Position numbers and translations under genes: made by a program
Source of the DNA: Ischnura elegans
Taxonomy: Eukaryota > Arthropoda > Insecta > Odonata > Coenagrionidae
DNA: 64,000 nucleotides
Direction of reading: 5' to 3'
NCBI RefSeq assembly: GCF_921293095.1
Contig: NC_060253.1
Location: 81,939,992-82,003,991, forward strand
Shown here: one piece after another, positions 43,121 through 52,195 of the stretch
Layout: each line of letters begins with the position of its first letter
Numbering within the stretch: position 1 is the stretch's first letter
The notes under the pieces: generated by a model
The model's input: only the letters and a program-made list of their open reading frames with translations
What the model was told of the DNA's origin: nothing
Database searches by the model: none

Positions 43121-43330
43121 ATGAATGAAAACAGTAATGGTTCGATGAGAAAGACTCCACGGAGCAACAAAATGTGCAGTGTCCCTCAGTGTGTGAATCG
43201 TGCCGGAAATGGCATATCGTTGCACAGTTTTCCACTGGACACCGTGCTTCGTAAGCAGTGGGGAATTAGTTTCCGATTTGGCAAAGGGATCCCCAAAAAT
43301 GCTGTGGCGTGTAGTAAGGTTTTTTCGTTG
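43121..43330 (+). pseudogene. THAP domain of the ISL2EU transposase (exon 1)
   Basis: Starts at ATG 43121. THAP zinc-binding fold (C2CH) that in these transposases binds the element's ends: Cys19 and Cys24 (MCSVPQC), HSFP at 35-38, Trp47, then ACSKVF at 63-68. The final zinc ligand, normally His in CS.HF, is Val67 here. TGTAGTAAGGTTTTTTCG at that point could also be an exon end with a GT donor, in which case the His lay in the lost next exon. Downstream codons (SLIKSATKW...) are out of phase with the DDE part. Confidence 0.75.
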
Positions 43331-43605
43331 ATAAAGAGTGCCACGAAATGGGTTTGTCAGTGATTAAACCTCCGTATTTAAGGAAGAAACAACTGACAAA
43401 AGAAGAGGGAGATCTCAATTCCTCAATTGCACGAGCCCGTGTGCATGTCGAAAGGGCTATTCAAAGAATGAAGGTATTTAAAATTTTGCAGGGAAATTTG
43501 CCCTGGAATGTGGTGGGGTGCATTGACAAAATAACGGAGGTAATCTGTGCCATTGTAAATTTATCGAACCCTATAATTGGAAGAAATGGGTTTGAGACCA
43601 CATAA
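43325..43605 (+). pseudogene. DDE_4 transposase C-terminus (ISL2EU type)
   Basis: From about 43331 the frame reads VDKECHEMGLSVIKPPYL, RKKQLTKEEGDLNSSIARAR, VHVERAIQRMKVFKIL, NVVGCIDKITEVICAIVNLS, stop at 43603-43605. It matches the end of DDE_Tnp_4 transposases; Glu in HVERAI (codon 43450-43452) is the expected third catalytic acid. The two catalytic Asp and the rest of the core are deleted between the THAP block and this block, so the element cannot make active transposase. Confidence 0.8.
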
Positions 43606-43999
43606 CAGCAGTAATTGTTATTTGTTTATAAATAAAATCACATTGAAGCCATATGTTTGTTCATTATTCCTTCTTTCACCCCATATTTACGTTTTATAAG
43701 TCGAAGCTCTTCTTCTCGGAGACATTTAAAGGACGAGGTAATTCACTTACGGTAAATAAAACATAGTATGGAGCATTGTTTTAAAGGTACTGAAATTTAT
43801 TTTAACTTAATTTCTTTCCTCCATATGCTTGGACAGGGCAGAACCAGGACATCCTAGGAATAAAGATAATATAAAAGTGGAGGTAAATTCATGGGTAATT
43901 CATTCAATAAGATAAAAAAATCAATCAAATCTGACATTGAAGAAGGTAGGACTTAGAACGTTCATATTATATGATTTCAAATAATAATTTAGAGCCTAC
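43606..43999. other. 3' regions between the two convergent genes
   Basis: AT-rich, with AATAAAATC near 43630 as a possible polyadenylation signal for the plus gene. On the minus side a GTAGGC donor at 43994-43999 leads to exons that are no longer present. Confidence 0.45.
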
Positions 44000-44623
44000 C
44001 TTTGAGTATAATATCATCCAGTTTCGCGTTAGCCCAATCTGGCAGGTCCTTCAGCTCGGGTAGATTGCAATTACTTGGTAAGGGTGGGAAGTGGCAGAAT
44101 TTTTTAATAGGAATGGCCCGGTACATATCCTTTCCCTTCCTAGACAGCTTACCCCATTGCTGCTTCATATCAGTACACGTCAGTAATTCCAACTCTTCAA
44201 CCGGCATTCTGTGATGATTGAACACGCAGGTAATGTATTGTTATCAAAATAAGTTTTTATCTAAATTTCACAAAGGCATAGCCGAAGAAAGAAAGAAGAA
44301 AAATGAAGAACTTACTTGCATAGCTGGAGACACACAGCTGCCACATGCTTGCATTTACCCGTTCCCGCTTTACAGGAGCAGGTGCCTTGTATCTCCTTCT
44401 TTCCATTTCCTCTAATCGTGATGTTAATTTCATGGGGCTGCCCGTTAATGTTCGATGTTTGCAAACACAGAGCCATTACCTCGACTAGATCTACCTCGTT
44501 TTTAAGAACACCCAACTCCACGATATGGTTTGCTTTTAAAATGGCATCTCCCTCTACAAACGGTCTTTTAAAATCTCCTACGTAAGTGAAAACATCGCTT
44601 AAATCCAACACAGAGCTACTCAT
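44000..44623 (-). pseudogene. SWIM zinc-finger protein of the ISL2EU element, 3' exons lost
   Basis: Exon 1 (44316-44623) starts at ATG 44621-44623 and encodes about 102 residues ending in a SWIM motif: Cys82, Cys84, Cys91, His93 (TCSCKAGTGKCKHVAAVCL). It ends at a GTAAGT donor (44310-44315). Exon 2 (44000 to about 44219) continues PVEELELLTCTDMKQQWGKL, KDMYRAIPIKKFCHF, LPDWANAKLDDIILK and ends at G/GTAGGC. In related invertebrate proteins SWIM is followed by a YqaJ nuclease domain, which is absent here. The two open exons suggest a recent deletion. Confidence 0.7.
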
Positions 44624-44763
44624 CTTCTTTTCTCACCAAACAGTACAATGCGTTCTCCGTTGATCTTCGTTTTTGTTACCACATTTCTGATACCTTGCCG
44701 ATCCCCCTCTCGCTAGTTCCAAATTCGACCGCCAGGTGCCACCCCCTTTGACTTTAAATCCCA

Positions 44764-44890
44764 CCTCGCTATTACAAGCAATATGCTGCAGAATATTGGA
44801 AAAAAGTGGATCGCATTGCACTCATCACCGCGCCGCGGACATTTTTGAAACTGATTAAGATGCAACCGAAGTGGCAACAGAAAGCAGCCT
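44764..44890. repeat. Host repeat R1, right part
   Basis: GAATATTGGAAAAAAGTGGATCG, CACTCATCACCGCGCCGCGG, GAAGTGGCAACAGAAA, collinear with 49922-50015. Confidence 0.8.
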
Positions 44891-44904
44891 TCATGAAATG
44901 TCTT

Positions 44905-45040
44905 GAGAAAAAATTTCCCTGTACCGGGAATGGAACCACGGACCTTTGGCTTTCTGGGCCAATGCGCAGACCACAACGCTATCTAGGTTCATTAATTCCC
45001 ATGACAATTGTACCGAGGCTCATGGTACTAGACATTGAGC
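44905..45040 (-). mobile_element. SINE family B, copy 1
   Basis: Plus strand shows CCGGGAATGGAACCACGGAC (reversed box B), CCTTTGGCTTTCTGGGCCAA, GCGCAGACCACAACGC (reversed box A region), then a 5' extension TCATTAATTCCCATG..ACCGAGGCTCATGG. tRNA-derived. Confidence 0.65.
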
Positions 45041-45145
45041 CCTCGCGGTGCATCAAGGATGGCAACGCGAGGGAGAAAGGACTTCCAAGAAGCCACAACC
45101 GTTTGAGAGCCTCAAACCTGCGCTAAAGCCGCGAAAAGGTGTATG
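45041..45145. other. Unassigned spacer between SINEs
   Basis: Nothing recognised. Confidence 0.3.
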
Positions 45146-45306
45146 TGTAATGTTTCTAATCCTGCCGCGTGAACGGCGGTGAAATACTCTTGAATTGCCA
45201 TGAGGAAAAATTCCCCTGGACAGGGAATCGAACCACGGACCTTTGGCTTTCCGGGTCAATGCACAGACCACTACCAAGCATCTAGTACCATGAGCCTCGG
45301 TACTAT
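45146..45306 (-). mobile_element. SINE family B, copy 2
   Basis: From the 3' side: AATCCTGCCGCGTGAACGG, CCATGAGGAAAAATTCCCC, GGGAATCGAACCACGGACC, AATGCACAGACCACTACC. Head to head with copy 3. Confidence 0.65.
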
Positions 45307-45467
45307 TGCCATGGGAATTAATGAACCTGGATAGCGTATTGGTCTGCGCATTGTCCCGGAAAGCCAAAGGTCTGCAGTTCGATTCCTGGTCCAGGGGAAT
45401 TTTTCCTCATAGCAATTCATGTATATTTCACCGCCGTTGACGCGGCAGGATTTGAAATACTACAGAA
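45307..45467 (+). mobile_element. SINE family B, copy 3
   Basis: GGATAGCGTATTGGTCTGCG (box A region), CAGTTCGATTCCTGG (box B), GGGGAATTTTTCCTCAT, ending CCGCCGTTGACGCGGCAGG. Inverted partner of copy 2. Confidence 0.65.
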
Positions 45468-45681
45468 AGCGGCCCCTTTTGGGATGGAATGGGAACTCCT
45501 CTATAAAGTCCCCTTGGCTGCAATGATGGCGGAAATAAATACCTTTTCACACGATCATTTTCCGCTGTGGCTCCGGGGATGGGATTTACATCCCTTTTTC
45601 CGTCTTTGAGACCACAGCTGTAACCTTTATTCAGCATGTAAGAACGCACGGCCGCTAACAGCGATTATAAAGCCATGTTTG
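45468..45681. other. Unassigned
   Basis: No feature recognised. Confidence 0.3.
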
Positions 45682-45689
45682 GGTTCAAC

Positions 45690-46352
45690 CAGGGGTGGCA
45701 ATAGAAAATAAACGAAAGTCAAAACAAGCTAAATTTCAATAGTTTCGTTCGCGGGAGCGAAATGTAGAAACGAAGCGAAATGGATTTAAACCCGGGGAGC
45801 TAAACTCGGGGTCGAAACGAAATCGGAGTCAAAACTACTTCGGGTCGAAACTAAACTAAAACTCTGGGACGAAGCGAAACACAGATGTATCACACCGGAG
45901 GGATCGCGTACTTCACGTTCGAACCGTTTAGTTTCGATCCACACACCGAGTACGAAGTATGGTTGAATGAAGTAGAGGTTCGGCCTACCGCCATTAGATG
46001 CACGGGGCACTTGTATTTTTACCACTAACAGGAGAATGGTGAACGAAAACTGGCCATTCTATTTAAAGCTCTTATGTTTTAACCTCTCTATACGTATGTC
46101 ACACGTAATGGGTCGAAACTATTCCCTCTTATCCCCCTCAACTCAAATTCTGGAATCGAAACTTAACTATGCGCAGCGGAGTTTCGATTAATTTAGTTTT
46201 ATTCCCGGGAGTAAAGTTTCGTCCCAGGTCCAAACTAAACTCCATGGCGATTTTAATTTCGTCCGGGAACGAAACTAAACACAGGCCTCGTATTTTCGTT
46301 TCCCTCCCGGTCGAAAGGAAACATTTTCGTTTCGCTTCACTTGCCATCCCTG
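45690..46352. mobile_element. hAT-type MITE (family H6), GAAAC-word rich
   Basis: 663 bp with ends CAGGGGTGGCAATAGAAAA and GCTTCACTTGCCATCCCTG. Flanks GGTTCAAC and TGTTTAAC match at 6 of 8 positions, a worn duplication. The inside is crowded with CGAAACTAAAC-type words in both orientations, giving spurious frames. Confidence 0.75.
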
Positions 46353-46359
46353 TGTTTAA

Positions 46360-47188
46360 CCCTTAGAGTACCGCGGAGCGCTATCGCGCTCATCCTATCT
46401 CTCGCGAAAAGTGCCAGGAGCGGGTTAGCGTTCCTCCTGCAATGTCACTCTTAAGCCTGAATCACACGATCATTTTTTTTCGTCGCGAAAGTGATCACTA
46501 TCGAGATCACTTTTCCCGTCGCGAAAAGCGATCGCTCTAGTGATCATTTTTCTGAATCACACTGTCACTCCCGCCGTCGCTTTTCACATCATTTCCAATA
46601 TCACAGCTCGTTGTCATAGGACCCACATCACGAAAATATATAGCGTGTTTGTTTATTTATGTCTTTCCCACAATTGTCAAACGCTGCGCTGCAATCGCTC
46701 CATACGGTCATGCGTTCCGATTGGCTGATATGGGGTTTTAGGGACGGTTTTAGCGACGGATAAAGCGACCGGACGAGTGATGAAAAATAGCGATGGGAAT
46801 CCTCATCGCGATCGCGAAAAACAATTGCCGCCGACGATCATTTTGCGCAGTGATCGCGATAGTGATCACTTTCGCGGCGAAAAAAAATGATCGTGTGATT
46901 CAGGCTTTAGATGCTGATAGTTCACTAATCATTCAGTAGTTGATATTCATTTTATTTTGACAAACTATTTTCTTTAAAGCATAAAAATTAACTGATATTA
47001 CAAAAGTTCGTCCAATGATACATTCAATTGGTGAAACCACATATGATAAAGATTTCATAAAGTTTTTGAATATATACCTTCAGTTGTTTTTGAGGCCTAA
47101 TTATTTTTTCCTTATTTACTGTAAAATCAGCAACAATGCCTCGGCACTTTTAGCATAGTACCAAAAACATTGGTTGGCACTCTAAGGG
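46360..47188. mobile_element. piggyBac-like MITE hosting a Harbinger MITE
   Basis: Ends CCCTTAGAGTACC and GGCACTCTAAGGG; left flank TTAA (46356-46359), right flank TCAA (47189-47192). CCCT ends and TTAA are the piggyBac pattern. Net length about 373 bp without the nested 456 bp. No transposase. Confidence 0.65.
46454..46906. mobile_element. PIF/Harbinger-type MITE (P1), copy 2
   Basis: 453 bp, exactly as long as copy 1, inserted in the other orientation, with TTA on both sides (46451-46453, 46907-46909). Ends AGCCTGAATCACACGATC and GATCGTGTGATTCAGGCT. Confidence 0.9.
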
Positions 47189-47274
47189 TCAACAGAATGG
47201 CAGTTTCAAATACGCAACCTGACGGAAGAGGCGTTGGAAAAATGGACGGAGAACCTCGTGATTCAGAAATGATG

Positions 47275-47482
47275 TTTATTTTATTTATTTATTTATTTAT
47301 TTATCACATCCCCCGTAAACAGCACATAATGGCCTTTTACAACGAGGGTTTCGAATTTTAACAAAGTACAACACAAACATCCATGCCCTGGATAGGGATC
47401 ACCTACCCAGGCGGGATTCGAACCCACGACCTACGTTTTGGCAGGCGAGGACTTTACCCCACCGCCACCGAGGCCGGCAATG
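47275..47482 (-). mobile_element. SINE family A, copy 3, with (AAAT)n tail
   Basis: Minus-strand SINE: the head at 47403-47482 (box B GGGATTCGAACCC reversed, then ACTTTACCCCACCGCC, ACCGAGGCCGGC), body to 47305, and a (TTTA)n run at 47275-47304 as its 3' tail. The best preserved copy, so it defines the family at about 205 bp. Confidence 0.7.
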
Positions 47483-47574
47483 TGTCGAGCGATCACTTTT
47501 TTCGTCCATTAAATCTGTCGATGGAGACATCACTCTTATTAATTACCTGTGCTTTTTAACTCATTCTGAGCTTT

Positions 47575-47967
47575 CCTCTGCATTTCTTCCCACACTCTAG
47601 TCCTTCTATGATTATTTCCATCAGGCCATCACACCTCATTGTATGGCCAACTGATATTTCTCGTCTTCTCCTGAGGTTCTTTTCTCTTTTCTGCTACTCC
47701 TTTTAGCATTTTCTCATTGCTAACTCCATCATTCTATGTTATATTCACCATTCTTCGGTAGCTGCACATTACATTTCGAATGCTACCACTCTTGATTTCT
47801 ATGCTGCTGTAAACGTCCAATCCCCGCTCCCTTACAGAAACATGGTCCGAATGTAGCATCTGGTGAATTTTTCCTTTCTTGTACGCTTGAATTCTCAGCT
47901 GTAAGTGGATTATTTTTTTGTAGAAATCCCTCTTCGCTTGGGATATGGTACTGATCGATTTATACAT
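47575..47967 (-). mobile_element. LINE family 2-related fragment
   Basis: Minus strand: STISQAKRDFYKK, SIEIKSGSIRNVMCSYRRMV, then in shifted frames blocks like NEEMLKG and GHTMRCDGLMEII. Matches the AQAKR..CYRRMMKI..GHILRHDGLMKTI order of 13358-14155, strongly decayed. Confidence 0.6.
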
Positions 47968-48169
47968 TGTTGAAAAAAGTAAATTTAACGCTAAAGGTTA
48001 CTTCCCAGCTTCTTAAACAAATAAGCATAAAGTAAACTTTAAAAAACTTTTTTTCGCAACTGCAATATAATAAATCCAAAATTAAAGCTTAAGAAATCTT
48101 TAACTTAAAAAGTTATTAGACTTAAATAACAATTTAATTTCAAAATTTGTATCGGCTGATTACGTTGTT
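47968..48169. other. AT-rich spacer
   Basis: Nothing recognised. Confidence 0.3.
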
Positions 48170-48350
48170 CCGTTTTCTTCTCAGGGTATCTAGGAGTCTT
48201 CCCTTTTTTCCCACTCTGCTAAGCCTTCCTCATTACGCACTCAGTAGATTCATTTTAACATCATCAATCTTCTGAAGCACCTCATTTTGGATGGTTATAC
48301 TCGTGACTTCTCTGCTGCTCCGAACACCATTATGATCCATACGACGGAAG
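48170..48350 (-). mobile_element. LINE family 2-related fragment
   Basis: Minus strand EMRCFRRLMMLK, then VRNEEGLAEWEKRE with stops, aligning with EMWCYRRMMKIKWIDRVSNE of family 2. Confidence 0.5.
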
Positions 48351-48448
48351 GAATATCGTATTCAGTAAACTTTTCTCTCGCGAATTTAAAATTAAAATAT
48401 GGGATTATTACGGAGGCTTCCGCGGTGATTAAATTGATGGTTGGTTTT

Positions 48449-48605
48449 CGGGTTAATCCCTTGTCGACTAATTATTGGCGGACGACAGTTTCGGGCGCGT
48501 TGCAGCTCTCGTCTCTCTCCGTGTATTCGGACCCGAAGACGGGAGCAGTAAAGCGCCCGAAACTGTCGTCCGCCAGAAGTGAGTCGACGTGGAAATAACC
48601 CGGGA
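48449..48605 (+). mobile_element. Snap-back element S3 with GAAAC motif
   Basis: Arms 48449-48498 and 48553-48602 pair (GGCGGACGACAGTTTCGGGC against GCCCGAAACTGTCGTCCGCC perfect; outer part imperfect). Between them CCCGAAGACGGGAGCAGTAA precedes CGCCCGAAAC. Same layout as S1 and S2: inverted arm first, then motif and arm, then a tail (GGAACTAATCATAAAAAAT). No target duplication identified. Confidence 0.65.
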
Positions 48606-49679
48606 ACTAATCATAAAAAATATGGGAGTTGCCGCCCGCCTTCAATAAGTTTGTGATGTCTTTTATTCATTCGTCCCGAAAAGAATGCGAATGATATGTT
48701 TCCTCAATAGCTTGACAGATGGCGCTTTTCATATCATTAAATTAGTGCCGCGAATCTAATTAGTATATATTTATAACACTTTTTACGTTCAATTAACTCC
48801 TTACTTCCATCAATTCATTATTTTCTTAATAACGACACCGCAAGGTATACGTGTTCGAGTCCACTGATAATGAATGTTGGCATGTGATTTTACAGACGAC
48901 ATGTGTGTCTTAATGAAAACACCTTTCGTAACAATCCCCTATTTTATATCTCCATATTTCTATGCACTAAACAATCCTTGGAAATGATAATCTATCAGTG
49001 TATATTTCTCGGGAATAGTAAATAATAAATTCCCAGAAAATATGCCTTTCTTGGTAAAAATTTAGGGCTAAAAATGAAAAAATATCAAAACAACGTTACA
49101 TATGGAAAAAACTTTTTTTATTCGTCATTTTAAAACGTCCACGAGGAATGAGTTTTTTCCCAGTGCTAATTTGTGGAGGACGTACCCTCGGAGTCTCTTG
49201 CGGCTCCCAACAGCATTCGCATAAAAGCCATGGTGCACTCGAAACATGTTTTGTCGAATCTAGCCGTTTTCATTCGTATTTTATTATGTCAATTATTTAA
49301 TCTCTATTTCACCGGATTCCATACGCTCACCGCGCATATTAAGCATTTAGATCATTAATTCGAATGACATAGCTGATGACGTAGTAATTTCAGAATCATC
49401 AACTTATTCTCGCCTTCCGCGTTTTTCTAAGAAGCATATCCCATTAAAAGAGTATTTTCGTGTGCGAGGTATTGTCATGAAATTTATTGGAGCAGGTGGT
49501 TTGAGGTTTCAAACTGTCTACTTGAAAAAATGCACATAAATTTTAGCCGAGTTAATTTTTATTCGATGTTTTAATTTGCATTATTTTCGCAAAAATAATA
49601 TTAAGCCCGGCGATTGGTTCTTCGCATCGTGACGTCAACGTGCACGCAACTTAAGCAAACAAGCTAAAATCACCACTAT
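48606..49679. other. Unassigned AT-rich DNA
   Basis: 49173-49358 has a frame without a domain. Nothing else recognised. Confidence 0.35.
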
Positions 49680-50035
49680 TACAAAAGAGGATCCTCAAGT
49701 CGGCCTGAAACTGCGTTTTCACCCACCGCGCATTTAAAAGGATTTACAGAAGTCGCCACTCGCTCGGAATAATTTGTCGCTGACGGACAAATTATTCCGA
49801 GTTTCACGGGGAAGTAAGATATAATTAGGGATGTTAACCGAAATTTGCATTCATGATGATGCGATTTATCAAATTCATAACTCTTCAATGCTATTCCTCC
49901 TGATTTCAAGCATTATAATGCGAAATATTGGAAAAAAGTTGATCGCATTGCACTCATCACCGCGCCGCGGACATTTTTGGAAGCCGATTAAAATGCGGCC
50001 GAAGTGGCAACAGAAATCACCCTTTAATGGAATAG
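49680..50035. repeat. Host repeat R1, uninterrupted copy
   Basis: Collinear with 38141-38236, 42820-42908 and 44764-44890 joined, so it is the empty site for two transposons. Contains a perfect hairpin TCGGAATAATTTGTC with GACAAATTATTCCGA at 49765-49801. Confidence 0.8.
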
Positions 50036-50324
50036 AATTGGGCCTCATCTACGCAGTCCACTCTGTTAATACAATTCTCTAACATTGAAATTCACAGCAG
50101 CGCAAATGCGATGACGTTAAATGATAGATATCTATGTCTTCGAATCCCTTCGAGCAGCAATTGTCCACTTTCATCTCAATAAGGGGTTGATAGGCACGCT
50201 TACGAAATACTCTTACTGAAACACCTCGGAACAAAACAGACTATCCCCAGGTTTTCTTGGTTTCGTTGGGTTGGTTGACAAAATTCTCCTCCAAAAAATA
50301 ATTTCAAACTAAATGTTCCATTAC
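50036..50324. other. Unassigned
   Basis: Nothing recognised. Confidence 0.3.
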
Positions 50325-50332
50325 TCCTAGGA

Positions 50333-50706
50333 TAGCGATCTCTAAACTATTGCCCGCGGGCCACATCCGGCCCAACTTATTATTTCATCCGGCCCTCCAA
50401 ACAAATTTCTTTGTGCATACTTACAATTCTGACAATTGGATCATCTAATCTGGAACCTGATTTTAAGGAAATTTTGAAATCAAAGCAACAGTATCATTCG
50501 TCAAACTAATTTTGTGGCATGAAACTAAAGGCAGGAATCTATTTACTTCACACTGATTTTTACTCTATTTTTATACTGTTTATACTCTAATTATTGAGGA
50601 AATTAAGTTAAGGGCTCTGATTTGTTTTTTTAAATATTACTTCGGCCTGCATAATAGTGGGAAATCGATAATGTGACCCTTACATTAAACAGTTTGGAGA
50701 TCCCTG
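50333..50706. mobile_element. hAT-type MITE (family H7)
   Basis: 374 bp, ends TAGCGATCTCTAAACTATT and CAGTTTGGAGATCCCTG, duplication TCCTAGGA/TCCTAGAA (one change). GCCCGCGGGCC and ATCCGGCCC follow the left end, a layout common to animal hAT MITEs. Confidence 0.8.
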
Positions 50707-50758
50707 TCCTAGAAAGTTTAATCAAATAGTCCCTATCAATGTTTTCTATTTGAAGCAT

Positions 50759-50870
50759 GAACGGCGGTGAAATTCGTATTAATTGTCACTAGAAAAAAAT
50801 CGCCTTGGAGCGGTAATCGAACCACTGGCTATCGTTTAGTGAGCACGTTTACCGCCAAGTGCGACGATCC
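50759..50870 (-). mobile_element. SINE family B, diverged copy
   Basis: TGAACGGCGGTGAAATTCG, GAGCGGTAATCGAACCACTGG, GTGAGCACGTTTACCGCC keep the order of copy 2. Confidence 0.5.
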
Positions 50871-51461
50871 TATGTCTCATTTTCTTCTAGTTAAAGAAAG
50901 TTTATTTTTATTGTACTATGTTGATAATTTTCCACGAAAAATGGGAAAAAATAATAAGAAAATTAAGAAAAAGAATCAAAATATCGAAAAAATAGAATGA
51001 AAAGTCATGGAAACAAAAAAATATAAATGAAATTAGGAATATTGCTTTTTTCAAAACAAAATAGGTATATATAAAAATTCCGGTATAAAAAATATATAGT
51101 TATGTGTGGAGTAATTGCAAATTCTTACTTTTTTCATTGTGTATTAATGAATATTTCAATAAAATGTAATCCATTGTGTAGTATTTCAGTTTCTGCTTAC
51201 GCAAGCATACACTACACTCACAAAATAAATAAATTGTCAAAAACATTGTATTGTAAACCTGCTGGTTATGGTAATTATGGTTTACCAGTTTAAATACGGA
51301 TTTTGGTAAATATGGTTTATGAAATGTGAAAGGAGTTAGCGCTAGCATGGGATTCACCTTTGCGCAGTGACTTCTAGGAAGCCGATATTCCCTTGCATTT
51401 TTTGATGAATCGCAAGGGCCTAACATCAAGTACCGTTGAACCTCTCTAATATAGCCTTGGG
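50871..51461. other. Unassigned AT-rich DNA
   Basis: Nothing recognised; lysine-rich frames reflect poly-A-rich DNA. Confidence 0.35.
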
Positions 51462-52092
51462 AATAGGGTAGTTTCCTTCATCAAAGAAAACGAAACGAAT
51501 TGATTGCGATTCGTTACCCACCATTTGTATATTCATAATGTACAAATTATTTGGTTTTAGATATCCCAGTTTAGACGAATGTTAATGGTTAATTTTAACC
51601 TCACTTGAAAAGGGCCAGATTGGCGCCCACGCGATGCCACTCCACGGGACGTCACAGGACCTAGATGCTATACTAGTAGTCAGGAGTTTTACATCGTCAG
51701 AGATTACCTATGCATGCATGAGGCACAGAGCTCAGGGAAACATCTCTTAATAATCACCTATTAAAATTGCCTATGGTCGGAAAGTTTCCTTTGTTTGATA
51801 GGGTATTTAAAATCCTTATTTAAGCCAAGCGCTACCTGCTAGCAGTCTGCATCGTAGCGGCCTCGCACCAAGGTGGCCTCACACGGCGGCAGCCAGAACC
51901 AGAACGACGTCACACGGGATTTCTCCTGCATTCATACTTAGCCGTCGCGTTTTCGCGCGCTTGAAAATGTTCACTTTTCATTGAATCGCGAAAAATAGAT
52001 ATCGTTATATAAAATCTAAAAGCATGAAATACGAACTCAAGGAGTGATAATCTTTCGATTTAGGCAATTAAAAAATAGGAAACCACCCTATT
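51462..52092 (+). mobile_element. AATAGGG MITE (M1), copy C, full length
   Basis: 631 bp with inverted ends AATAGGGTAGTTTCC and GGAAACCACCCTATT. No obvious target duplication. Internal TGACGTCA-like sites and TCGCGTTTTCGCGCGC palindrome. Non-coding. Confidence 0.85.
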
Positions 52093-52195
52093 AAAGAGTC
52101 TCGACCGCATAGTGGTCTGTGGAGTGGCCCAGAAAGCAAAGTTCTGTGGTTTGACTCCCGGGCCAGGAGAATTTCTTCTCGCTCCAATAAATATG
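52093..52195 (+). mobile_element. SINE family B, copy with plus orientation
   Basis: GACCGCATAGTGGTCTGTGG, CCCAGAAAGCAAAGTTC, GTGGTTTGACTCCCGGGCC, GAATTTCTTCTCGCTCC follow the family B order, immediately after the MITE end. Confidence 0.55.

Larger units (their letters stand above)
42909..44763. mobile_element. ISL2EU-type DNA transposon, internally deleted
   Basis: Ends TGGGATTTAAAATGG and CTTTAAATCCCA, with CTGGCGG subterminal on both sides. It carries a THAP/DDE_4 transposase gene on plus and a SWIM-domain gene on minus, converging. ISL2EU (IS4EU) elements are known to pair a THAP-DDE transposase with a YqaJ-nuclease protein. Both genes lack their central or catalytic parts. Comparison with the uninterrupted R1 copy near 49895 places the insertion between CTATT and CCTC with no clear target duplication. 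Confidence 0.75.

Noticed and set aside
44905..45420. tRNA genes
   Set aside because: Box A/B-like sequences are present but acceptor and anticodon arms do not pair, and near-identical copies recur in both orientations; these are tRNA-derived SINEs.
45786..46366. Frames in the GAAAC-word-rich stretch
   Set aside because: They lie inside hAT MITE H6 and derive from its repeated CGAAACTAAAC words.
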